A DNA stretch of 64,000 bases, taken from contig NW_025062477.1 in assembly GCF_000002995.4 (NCBI RefSeq), forward strand, positions 7,102,649-7,166,648. Reading direction: 5' to 3'. This DNA comes from Brugia malayi (Eukaryota > Nematoda > Chromadorea > Rhabditida > Onchocercidae). The translations under genes were made by a program, and so were the position numbers. Shown piece by piece: positions 27,001 through 38,977 of this stretch; the first letter of the stretch is position 1; each line of letters opens with the position of its first letter. The notes beneath the pieces were generated by a model. It ran no database searches. It had not been told where the DNA came from and was given only the letters and a program-made list of their open reading frames with translations.

Positions 27001-28776
27001 TTGAATTTGTTACTAAAAATCATCCACTAAATTTGCAAAAGCAGAAGTTGACGGCAAAAAATGAATCAAAACTGTAGTTCTAAATATATGAAAAAAAAAG
27101 AAAATTAATCAATTCAATTTTATTTAACTATAAAACCTTTACGATAATTTTATAAACTCTTTGAATGCTTCCTCAAAGAAAAGACCACCTTAACTAAAGG
27201 TAGAAATTGATGAATTTCGAGGGATGCATCTTCTTCTTTGGTGTGTCCTAAAATATTTGGGAATAATGTCATATTGTATGGTATATCTCGGCACATTTGC
27301 ATTGTAATTGGGACGCATTTGTCGTTTGCGGCTGCGTTCTGAAAAAGCCTTCATTTTGTGGAGAACTTCTTAAGTTTTTGGAGATCCTTTTTCATTGAAT
27401 TCGTAATTCTTATCACTTCCATAGAAGTATGAAAAAATTATTATAAATTATTATTAAATTCACTCATAAGTATTGTATGAGTGAATAAGTAAGAAGTTAG
27501 CAAAATATATACAAATGATTTGTCCTGAAATATTCAAGATCCAGTAATTTGTCCGAATAAATAACATAAGTTAAAGCTCAGTCGCTGATCCATTTAATTA
27601 CATTATTACATTAAGATGTTTAAGAATTTAAGAAGAGCTTTAAGATTACTTTGGGTAGGATTTTGCTTCTTTCCAGATCATTATTATTGGACAACTAAGT
27701 GATGAAGAATCTATTCTTACACATGTTGTAAGTAATTAAATAAATATAATCAACAACAAATTAATAAATGTGCAAAACCTCTATCTCATAAAAGATATCA
27801 ATACCAAATAAACTGTTCCTTCTCTGCAGTTGGTCACGAAATTTATTAGATTAAAAATAATGAATGACCAATTTGTTTCACTACGTCGTAATTTGCTCTC
27901 GACGATATATTATTGCCGAGTTAGAGGTTTTTCGATTTCGAAGCAACAAAGTCATTAATTTTAACGAGCTATTGCAAATTCCATAAAAAAAAAAAAAAAA
28001 CAAGAAGTTCTTTGCGCTGTTGTACTTCTTGCGTATCACAAAAACTATCCTTATTCAACAATCAGTGAACTTTTTAAAGAAATAGTACAACACTAAACGC
28101 AACCATGGCACTATCTTTCTTTTCTCGAATAATTTCTGGTCATATGGTAATTATAATGAAGATTTTATTTAAACTTTTTTTGCTCTAATACATTTAATTG
28201 CAACAATGTTGTTTTGCAAAGACAAACAGATAGCACAGCTTCCAGACACTATGGCAAAAATGAGAGCATTATGCTAAAAGGTAGAGCTATTCTGGTGGCT
28301 GATAAGCAACACCAAAAATTACAGCATATATTACTTCTAACCTCAGTAGGATTCTTTTTTCTTTTGATCAGAATGCTATTAACAGATTTGCACAAATGTG
28401 GGTAAAAGTAGAATTGTCTGATACTCTTCACTAAAATACTGGAAAAAAGAATAATTATATTTACCTCTAGATATTCAACATGCAGCAATGTGACACTTTG
28501 ACATTTCTGAATTATAATCGGTTAAATTTCATTTCAGTAGCTATATGATCTCATATCGTCATAATGTGAGAGTGGCAATGAATTAGAGAAAATATAAGGG
28601 CTTGCATGTGGATAGTTATTAAACGCAAATGAGAGATGATGAAGATCAGGAATAGAGTAAAGAAAAAAAAAAAGAATAACCTGATATCCTTCGCTTACAA
28701 TGGCCACATTAGCGTCAATAGTATAAAACGAAAGGTAAGTTAGAAGGATTAGCATAAGTGTAACTGGTCGCATCAT
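24011..28776 (-). CDS. Frizzled-1/2/7-type Wnt receptor (complete, 555 aa)
   Basis: Complete Frizzled. Minus-strand exons: 28776-28681, 27338-27189, 26536-26246, 26019-25884, 25660-25396, 25093-24834 and 24480-24011; the phases close to 556 codons. It starts with a signal peptide ([22 protein letters not shown]). The cysteine-rich Wnt-binding domain has all ten cysteines, with family motifs [34 protein letters not shown] and MNKFGFKWP. These, and CSLPCSADN before helix 1, point to the FZD1/2/7 group, so it is probably the mom-5 counterpart (inference). Seven membrane helices follow; TGICSVGN marks the second outer loop and KLEKLMLRI the third inner loop. After helix 7 the expected KTxxxW reads KTLSSY, with Tyr in place of Trp. 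The tail is short, ending VPTIVH. The first two introns are 1.3 and 0.65 kb. Confidence 0.95.
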
Positions 28777-30567
28777 TGATATTGCCTCTTCTTGTTACCT
28801 TTCACAGAGCACTACTCTCTTCATATTCATTCAGAATCGAATGCAACACAGCACAGCGCAGTTCGTCGTTTCGCTCTTCTTAGTACAGATTGTGATCATT
28901 CATTTGCAACTCCATTTTTTATCGCATTCCTGAAATCAAACCCAATACGGCTATTGTCATTCTTCACATATTATTCTTATCAGGTCGTTAACACTACAGA
29001 TACTGCTGAAACGAATACAGCACACAGCGGCCACTGATGAGAAAAATCCGTATGAAAAATACACATTGAATAAATGTCTACTTTGAATGGAATAACACTG
29101 TTTTGGGAAGTAATGATGATCGCATCAACACTGACTATGAATTAATAATATGCAGGGAAGATCAGTAGATAGCAGCTAGAATAACACAGTTAATTTATGC
29201 GGTATCAAACAAAGTGTGATTGGAAAAGAAAATGAAATAATTCTTTTTGATCACAGATCTTTCCTGAATGAATTTAAATTTCGAAACCAGAAGTCATTTC
29301 AGAAAATTCATATTGGCAATATTGAAATTAATAAATCAACAAAGGATGAAATAGAATCCTAACTGAAAGGTTTAAGCTCATCTGTATGCCCTAAACTTGT
29401 TACTAAAAATTTAAACAAAAAATATAAATTCTTGTTGTTTTTGGAGTTTTTTTTTGAAAAAGAAAGAATGATTAAAAGGGATTGAATGCATCTGTGAAAG
29501 GGAAGTAACAAACGAGTAGGATGGCATCAGCAGTAGCAGAATGACATGAAGAATGAGAACGAACTGTGAGATGAAGGAGCAATCTATCTATCTATCCACC
29601 CATCCATCCCGAGGCGATCCGTCAACCTTCATGAGAAATTTGTCACTTAAAAGTGCAAAAAGCTTTACCATCTCGAAGCAATTCTTTTCACTTATCTTCA
29701 CTAGAAAATACAAAGGAAGATATTCTAAATATTCACTACAAAGAATGGACAGCATAAACATTTGAAAATATTTCCGATATGCTAATGAACGTTGACCTAT
29801 CTAGTGACTTCAGTAAATTGTCCTCAGGTGAAAACTTTTTATATACTTCGTGATATTTACAATAGACAGGGAAGAAAATCGGAGAAATGTGCGTCGTCGT
29901 ATTGAAACAATCAAACTTGTAAAACTGTAAAATCATGCATAGGAAAATCTTACAAAAGCTTGAATAAAAAAGGTGAAGTCGCTAAAGTATTGGTCCTAAT
30001 GACTACACGAAATATTCCAATGCATTAATGAAAACAAATCTGTTCCGGCAGTTTAAAGACATTGCCTTTAAAGGGTTAATATAATCATTTGGCTTGGAAA
30101 GTAGAAATGACTTACTAAGAAAAGCACCTCGTGTAAAAAGAAAAATAACGAACGAAGTTGTTTAGTTCAAATATCTGAATTAAGCGGTTTTATGATAATA
30201 ACTTCTCACACAAACCATGACAATTAAATAAGGGGCAAATTGAAAATAAAATTTCAAACCAAATTAGAAATGAAATTTGGACTTTAATCAATAATAATGA
30301 TAAAGAATTTCAATAATTCACTTCCATCAGTGATATTCACTACAAATAGATAAAGAATAGTGTGAAATATTAAGAGACACATTTCATATTTCAATATGTT
30401 ATGCTCTATTTCCCTTCCAGGGAGGTAAAGAAAATTCTCTAAAAAGGACTCGTACAATTCAGTATTAACCTTCAGTTTCACAAGTATGAATCTAAGCAGC
30501 AAGTTCTACAGCAGTCAAGACCTATGAATTCTTGGAAATAACTCATCACCAAGCTAAAATATCGGAT

Positions 30568-30587
30568 ACACACACACACACACACAC
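30568..30587. repeat. (CA)n microsatellite
   Basis: About ten CA units in gene-poor sequence upstream of the second Frizzled. A shorter CA run is at about 31380-31389. Confidence 0.85.
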
Positions 30588-31756
30588 GTCATACAATCAC
30601 GTACACACTCAATGACATGAAGGAGTGCTAAAAGGAATAAAGCCTAAACTTAAATTAAATTTGCAGCAAAAATGCCATTTCCCAATTTCCTTGAATCACA
30701 AAAATCTTCAATTTTTGTGCCGACTTTTCATGAGAAACTTGCAAAATGTTAACCAATGCAAGCTCATTCGTCCAATATACGGATTAAAACAAATAGTGTA
30801 ATGTAGTGGTTAGCATCGCATGAGACAACTTTAATGCAGTGGCATCAAACGATTTAAGATACTCAAAGTGACCTAAGTAAATTAAATGAATTAGTCTCTA
30901 AAAGTGACGTCAAATCAACAGTTTGTTGAAATGGAATGGAATGTAATACCTCGAAGAATATTACTATACTGCAAGAAGTCATAATCAATGATAGCTTTTA
31001 TCAATAAGCTTTTTACATGTCTATAACTTGAATCTGATGCAATGAAGCTTTGTTAAATTTCAATAGGCAATATAACACATCGTTAAAAGAAAACAAATAA
31101 GCAACATTTTATCGGGTTGGCCATAAATTTTGTTCAATGAGCATTAAAAGGATAGATGTGTTTGGAAGAGCCAACAATGAGACAATCAAGACATAAATTA
31201 AATGTTACTAAGCCCTTGCCTACCCCTCCAAACGAAGTGTGCGCCACTACCCTACCCAAGCTCTTGACCACTGCGCGTCCACCTCTCTCGTTTGATGATG
31301 TCCTCTTCCCCTCCTCCCGCCGTATTTCATCATTTGCTTGTTGAAAAGTGCTGAAAAGGAGACGAGCACTGCGATACCACACACACACATGTAAACACAT
31401 ATACTGTCTCACATGAGGATGACCTTTACCCTTCAGTCTCTTCAACAATAACGGACTGGGTTAGAATGAGGAGAAAGATACTGGAGAAGTATGAGACAAA
31501 AGACTGCCAAGTAAATTCAATATAATTTCCCTTTTTTCCTTACCCTCCTTCTTCTCTCTTTCTCTCTCTTCTTCCCTACCAAAATAAAGAAAGAACAGTT
31601 CAAAAACGAGAAAGGATCAGGAATGAATATTTGGACTGCGGGGAAGAAGAGGAAGAATAGAAAATAGTAAGCTGATGAGGCGGGGATGGTAAGAATGATT
31701 AAGTGCGCCCCCTCTCCCCATCCCGCCTTCCTTTGCTTGCATTTGATGGATGGCTC

Positions 31757-31803
31757 AAACGACTGACTGATGACTAACTGACTGACGGACTGATGGACTG
31801 GAT
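31757..31803. repeat. Imperfect ACTG tandem repeat
   Basis: Degenerate tetranucleotide run of ACTG/ATGG/ACGG units inside the GC-rich patch. Simple-sequence repeat; no role inferred. Confidence 0.7.
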
Positions 31804-33891
31804 GGGATTGCAAAAGCTAGGCCAAATGACAAGCAAGCAATTTCTCGATGAATAGATGATGGCTCGATGGAAGGAAGTTCGATCCCAGTTCTCAGTCATG
31901 ATGGATTGTCGAAGACATTGGGATGCATTGCGCACACAAAGTTTACCTTTCTCGACTTCCTCTTCAGCAAGCACCCCACGCGGATATCTTGGCTGGCATC
32001 TCAGAGTACTGCCAGTCAGGATTCTCTTTTGAGCCTTTCTCTCTCTTGTCACTTCAGCTGTCATCCTCGCTTCCTCATTTCATTTTTGTTCCAAACTCGA
32101 AAAATGACTTCGAACTCTTCCTTATTTTTGTGATAAATTGTTAGAGGAATAACGCAGCATTAGTTTTTCATTTAAGGAACCTGAAAGAATGAGAAGTTTT
32201 GGTAATTCCAGAAATACTTTTATAAGGAAAGCTTGGATTAACTAGTACTTTATCAGTGTTTCATCGTTCAGAACAATGAGCGCAAACAGGAGCGGTTCTT
32301 CCTTTCTTTCTCAACATTCGAATAATTATCTTCCAACAAATCGACAGCTGGCCCAGATAATATGCATAGCATATTATTGCCTACTGAAATATTGAATTTG
32401 CATATTAGAAGATTTCCGTCTACTGACGCTGTGCAATGTTCTTCAGTTCAACACTGAAATTTAAATACAAAGACTGACAGGGAAACGTATAAAAGTTATT
32501 TTAATTTCCCTCTAACACTGCACGAACAGAAATAACAACAATCATTTTTAAACGTTAAAATTAAACTATTCACGTGATACACCTATTGCGTCGTATTTGA
32601 ATATTTTTCGGTTTTGACATAATCGTCTCTTCGGTACAAATTTAAATTGCCAAATAGATTGGAAGAATTGGAGTGAAATCCTTCGGAGGTAATAAATATG
32701 CACTTTAATGGAAAATAGTATTATATTTACATTTATACATAAAAATTGTTTTATCAATAGCATGATTTCAATGCATTTCTCTGTCTTCTGTTATGACAAT
32801 AACTTTGCAAGTGATGCTTCACGTGTACTTCGGAAATGCTGATCCCTTCTACCGTCTGTGTAAGTTATCAATCATTATAAAATTGTTTTTATAAGAAATA
32901 CTTGCAGACAATTTTCTCAGTAAATTACTGATTACTTGGAAAAGTTGTTATTAACAAACTTTCTGGTCTAATGAAGTATTAAAGCTGCCAGACTATTTAA
33001 TAAATATCTCCTTTAATAATACAGTGACAAGAGATCGAATATAAAAAGTTTCGTATGGCAATATAAAGAAGTGAATAAAATGCCACCGTCATATTATACG
33101 TCTAAATATAACGTTAGTTGTTTGGACCAAATGATTCTATGTCCCAAAGAATAATGGATGAATTCTGCCATGGCTGGAACCTGTTAATCATATGTCACAT
33201 CATGTCATCATGCCATTGCTATTTGCACTAATTAATCGCCGTAACGTACGTATCCAGCAGATTTAATTTTACGAGAAAGGATAAATGACGCATTTGGGAA
33301 CAAAAATTAGTCCATTTTGTCTATTAATGATGATACAAATTAATATGTATTTCAACTTTTACCACTAATTTTATTGCAATGCATGTAAAAATATAGGAAA
33401 TTGAAATGAAATGGAAGGGAACAGGAAGCCGACAATAGCGTGAAACTGATAACAGTTCTGTGTTGAGGTGCATATAATAGTATAGATAGTGGCTCCTGAT
33501 AAATCGTCCACCAGCTATATATATCATGTCTTTTCTTCCTCCACTCCAATAATTCTTGACAATATTTACGAATAAATCATTGTAAAGTGTCTAGTGGTAA
33601 GTTTTATAGCCTAATAAATTACGTGGGTAACGTATCGTTTTGTGAAGGGTGAAAATTAAAAGCATTGTGCAATATAATATATAGCATCACACATTTAGCT
33701 ATCATATCGACATTTTATTGTTTAAATCATTGACAACTATGAAATTGTCATTTGCATTTATAATTACTTTTTCTTCATAAGCGTTTCATTAATTTCTCTC
33801 CATTAATTAATTACAAGGACTATTACTATAATTAACAAACATATTGAATTATCGCAACCGAACAAACAACTGAAATGTTTCTCTCATTCTG

Positions 33892-34191
33892 ATGCAGTTA
33901 TCACTAACGCTTGGGTTGACTGTAACTGTTTTTACTTCAGTACTGGGAACCCGAGGAAAATCCCCCGTCGATAAACTATTTGATTTAATCGAAAATGCCA
34001 TTGTTACTACATGGTGGTCATTCCGACAATCGAACAAATCATTTTCTGTTGTTGATAAATTTGTTTTAGACGACAGACAATTGAAAGCTACCGTACAGTT
34101 AACAGCCATAGTTTTCGCAACTACTAATGCACAAACGAAATTTCTGAAAAATTTATGGCTTGTCGAAAATAAACTTCGGAAAAATTTTTGA
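33892..34191 (+). CDS. Possible small secreted protein or isolated exon (uncertain)
   Basis: A 99-residue open frame starts MQLSLTLGLTVTVFTSVLG, which reads like a signal peptide, and continues with a fairly even amino-acid mix (KSPVDKLFDLIENA) unlike the low-complexity frames around it. It is unusually long for this AT-rich sequence. TTCTGATGCAG overlaps the ATG, so the start could instead be the acceptor of an internal exon. I recognise no family. The opposite strand is also open for about 260 bases, so this may be a compositional effect. No neighbouring exon was identified. Confidence 0.25.
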   Translation: MQLSLTLGLTVTVFTSVLGTRGKSPVDKLFDLIENAIVTTWWSFRQSNKSFSVVDKFVLDDRQLKATVQLTAIVFATTNAQTKFLKNLWLVENKLRKNF

Positions 34192-37100
34192 ATTTAGATC
34201 GAAATTCTCCTACGCCAACTCTGTCGTTAGTCCTTTCACCCATTTCGTTCATCTTATCCTACACACCCACTATACGTTGTGGACAGTTATATTAGCACAC
34301 ACACGTCTGTATAAGTCTACATACGTGCCTATATGTGCATACACACTGAATCTGAATCATACACGTTAGAATGTGCATCAGTACAGCCACAGGAAACAAT
34401 TGAGAAAGAATACTGCAAGTTTGCGAGATGAATGCAAAAATTAAAAAAAGAATTACAAAAGCAGAAATGCGAAGAGTTGTTTTTAAAAAAAAGGGAATTT
34501 CGTAGACTAAAAACAGTGCGCGCCATATGCATGCAACCACCACATGCTCACATGCACATTCCTGCATCTAAATGAACTGTATATTGAGCATATAGAAATG
34601 CATGCTTGTATGCAGCAACACAGCAACATTAACAATCTATCTCCCTGCTTTCAAATTTTAAAGAACGTTTTGAATAGTAGCTGTTTTGGTCAGAAGTGTT
34701 GAAAAATAACAAAAAAGCATCTACAAATATTGCGATAAGAGCCAGTTTGCTTTGGACTATTTGAATAGCTTTAAAGATATTCTTTGAAAGGCTCAAATGC
34801 AAAGTTTAATTATCGATTGTGAAATATGCTAGGCTAGCTAATAGTGAAAATAATAGTTTACCTCTTCATATAATACTATATAATATAATTTTCTTCAATC
34901 TTTCTTTTTAAAAACATATAAAAGCATATGAAAAACAGAGTTATGCAATATTTTTTAAAAAATTTATTGAATGGAAGTTTCGGAATATAGAAAATTCGAA
35001 CATTTAAATTTAGGTTTTGCACGAATTTGTTGTAATTTTAAAAATAAACATATAAGTAATATACAAAAATATAAAAGAATTTTATTGGTGAAACTCACAT
35101 AACAAAATTTACAGCTTCTACTTTTGAAAAATTCAAAAAGTAATTTAGAAAAGAAATAATATTTTTTTAAAATTTGAAACTAACTGATGGAATCCTTTTT
35201 TGCAAATTCTACAGTTGTTTAAGTAATTCAAGCAATCGATTTATTAGTTCAAAACATTTTGAGCTAAATGAAAGCTTCGGGATATTAGAAAGGTTCGATT
35301 ATTCAAATTTATTTAGTATTTTCAAAGTAGTTTTCGAATAAATTTATTATTTATGTATATTAATATATGATGAGTAAGGTACAAAAAAATGTGCCTAAAG
35401 AGTGATTTATTAAATCATTGCTGAAATATTTCATTAGCTCATTTTTTTTTTTCGGATTCTTTTTTCATTTATGAATTTTGAAGCACATTAAAAAATAAAA
35501 AACTATTCAGGAATTTGAAGATCGACCTGTATTCTAGATTCTACTTTGAGGCTAACTTAGAAAAGTCATTAAGGTGACATAATTTTAGCGCTCAGAAATA
35601 ACATTTTTTTCTTAATAATACAGACTTGTTTCTATTTTAATTATTGCATCTGTTGCATTGGCCCCTTGACCGGAAAATTCACTTCTTACATTTTAATTAG
35701 AATTTGTATGTGTTCATTTTCAAACTGCAATGAAATATCTCCGCCAAATCCCAAATCATAAAAAAGATAACTCAATGTTTATCAAATCTATCAGCAACTA
35801 CCAGCGTTCGTACGAAAAATTATGATTATTACAAACTATGAAGACAGTACATAGAAGTGACAAGAATAAGAAACTAAAAATGGAAGTAAATAACTTAAAA
35901 CTAATAAGCTTCAAACTCGTAAAAAAAAATGATATGCTTAAAAAATTTTTCTCTCTCAAACATAAAAGTGCCACCATCTTAAGAAATATTTTATATTTTA
36001 TTAGGATATATTATTATTTAAATTTTGCTAATGAATACAATTTAGTTTTGGTGTAATTAAAACGATTCGATATATATTCTATAATCCAGAGCAAACAAGA
36101 TATTTTCTGATACTATGATTTATTGTGTTAATAATTACAAATGAAGATTGAAAGATTGCTAAAACTGTTGATGAGGTTTTCAATCGAAGGCAAAGCGAGT
36201 GGATCGTTATTCCGCAGCAATCGTTGCACCTCTTTTCAGTTTCCACTTGTTTTTCATGAACTTAGCTAAATTGTTAAGTTCATTGATTAAAGTGAGAGAA
36301 AGCTTTGAGATCAGCGATCAGCTAAGACGAAGTCAACTGGAGATACATCATCACGAGAATGTTGATAGGACCGAACAGCTGTCCCTACTGATAATCTCAA
36401 AGAGAAATCTCGATCAGGAGATAACGTGACACTGAACTGTTAGGCCCACAGGGTTTTACATAAACTTCCTGTTGTGAGAATTTTTTTTTCGAATTCTCTT
36501 TGTTTATCTTTGTGCATACGTATGCATATATGTATGTGTTTCTATGACATAACAAATGTAATGCTGTATTGTCGTATGCGACAAAGCCGCTTTACTCCAC
36601 ATTTTCCTGTTTTTCTTCTTATGTCCTTTTATATGAATGAATATTGTTGCCGGCTGTATTGCGTAAATATTGGATTAAAAGAAGTTTCTGTTAAAGAAAG
36701 AGAAAAAACAAGAGAACACAAACAAAAGTGAAGTTGTATAAGAACAGGGTGTTACTTCATTTCATAGCGTTCTATTCTTGTCTCACGTTTCATGACTTTT
36801 GTCCACCTTTCACAGCCATCTTCAATTCACTCTTCTCTCTAATGTCGTGTGGCGATGAAAAGTATACTTTCATCATTAAAATGACCCTCACTTTTAGCAC
36901 ATCATTCTTTTATCATAGTAGAATGGACACATCGAAGCGACGGAATAGCTGTCATCTCTTGTCCCAGATATTCTTTCATAATTTCCTTTTAGCATCAACT
37001 TTTAGAGTTCCTAATGAATCTTACGAAATAATTTTAGCGAATACTGGCCAAAGATATTTCATTGATATTTGTATGACAGCTGCTGCACACTACTGAAAGT

Positions 37101-38977
37101 GTTTTCCCAGAACCTAAGCTAAGCTTGAGACATTCATATGGAAATACTCCGAACAAATCGCGTTGTCAGACTACTGGATGTTAGATACTAATAATGACTT
37201 AATAACTTTAGCATACAAGTATCAATGACTTGCTTAAGAGAGAAAGGGGTCAGTCAAACTACAGTTAATTTGATTTGATTGATGCTAACTTACAATGCTA
37301 ATTACATTAACTTGATTACCAATAATTTTGGAGTATGTACATCAAGTTATATAATTCCATGACCTGACTTGCATGAATAATGCATGCATGCAAAATAATG
37401 CAGCAGTGTCCTTTTTGCGCCATATCAAGCACCATTTCAGTATCGGTAAACGCTGTGAAAATATTACTTTCGCCAGTACATCTCACACTCCATCACTACT
37501 ACTATGGTTTGTAATTTCATATTTATAGAATCCATCAGCTGACCTAAATTTCACGAAATCAACTTATCTTAATTGGTATAATTGAAAAAAGAAATATTGT
37601 TCAGGTCCTTCATTTATTTTGCTGTACAATAAACTGTTCATCTTTAACATAATTTAGGGAAATTTCTTCATCTCTTCGTTGTTTTTTTGTAGTTTAATAA
37701 GCATAGAGCAAATTCTTTGATATATGCACTATTCACGACATTAAAAGTCTATTTCTTGAAAAAGAAATGATTAAATGAGAAATGATTTGCTAAAGAATTC
37801 AGATCTTATGTAACCGATGTATTATTAGTTAATTAATGATTTTTTTTTTTTTTTTTTCATAAAAAGTTCTTTTTTCTTATTTTTATCACTGATCCCCAAC
37901 GACTTATTAATGTGATAAAAAATGCATTCAAAAGATGCATTATTCAACTAGCAAATAAAGTTAAGACTGCATGGAGGAATCTTATGAAATAAGAAATTCT
38001 GCGAAGCCATATACCCAGACCATTGATCTTCTCAGCGATTACCGAAAACCAATGGATGAATTTCCCGTACCACAATAAAAGTTCCACAACGATCGCACAA
38101 CAGTATTAGTACTGAATTTTTCCCCGAAAATTTCTTGAATATCTTACTTATTGTTTGTTGATAAGCAATAAGACTACCCCTTAGGGGTTTTTACCTATGC
38201 TTGCGCAGTGGAACCTGTTGACGTAAAGAGTGATGGATCAGATCTGTCTATCTATTTTCTCTTCTCCAGTTATCGAGTTCGATAGCAGCTTAGATTTTAT
38301 CTCAGCAAAAAAAAAAAAAAAAAAAATGAAAAAAAAAAAACAAAAGGTTCAGTAATAGCTATGTCCCCTATAAATGAAAAACCCCTTGTTCAGCAGCTTC
38401 AAATCAACCAGTCTAACCACCATAAGTTTGTTTCGTTATTAACCAAATGGCTTTCTCATTTTTCAATTTTCAATTTTAAGCTTAAAAAACTAGGACAAAA
38501 ATGCCGCTCTATCCAAATGTTATTTACCAACCGGTAGAATTTTAAAATGATTCATCGCTTCTCGTTTCCACACACTTGTTTTGAATTTCCTTCTCAATTT
38601 TTAAATTAATAGCCACTCTATCTTTTGTTGGTAAAATTAATTCCCACTATTCAAATTCTGTATATTTATTCCCTTGCCAACGTGTCCATCTACAAAACAA
38701 CAATAATAGATGAAATGCTTCAACCTACAGGAAGTTCCACAGTCCATAGTGATATTCACTGCAACAAAGCCAAAGTCATTGTAACAAAAATAAATTTGCA
38801 CTGATGGAGCGCTTTGTGTAATTGTTGCGCTGTCGTCTCATCCCTTTTACTTACGTGCTTACGATTTGCATTAGGGGCGACAAACTGATAAATCGGTTGT
38901 CCATCTGGCGTTATTTATTTCAGAATCATCAACTTGTCGTATTTGACTTAGTGAGAAAACTTCCCGTTTGACATGCA
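34192..38977. other. Gene-poor upstream region of the Regnase gene
   Basis: No supported gene. It contains a TGCATGCATGCA run near 37380, an 18-base T tract (37840-37857), a 20-base A tract (38307-38326) followed by a 12-base one, and several isolated open frames (36199-36429, 36728-37096) without splice context. The last 60 bases hold TTATTTCAG at about 38922, a possible spliced-leader acceptor for the Regnase gene. Confidence 0.5.

Larger units (their letters stand above)
28777..33890. other. Upstream region of the second Frizzled: gene-poor, with a GC-rich patch
   Basis: No gene was recognised. This is the presumed promoter side of the minus-strand Frizzled. Simple repeats lie at 29580-29610 (ATCT/CCAT units), 30568-30587 (CA) and 31757-31803 (ACTG units). 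A patch at about 31150-32100 is visibly richer in G+C than its flanks and pyrimidine-biased in parts. Open frames on both strands across it have no splice signals or domain and probably reflect the lower stop-codon frequency. Confidence 0.55.

Noticed and set aside
31871..31895. GTTCGATCCC resembling a tRNA B box
   Set aside because: No A box or cloverleaf could be drawn around it.
31134..32144. Several overlapping open frames of 60-104 codons on both strands
   Set aside because: They coincide with the GC-rich patch, overlap each other on both strands and are low-complexity; explained by composition.
36728..37096. 122-codon plus-strand open frame upstream of the Regnase gene
   Set aside because: Phe/Ser/Leu-rich sequence with no splice partner, domain or start context; length alone is not enough.
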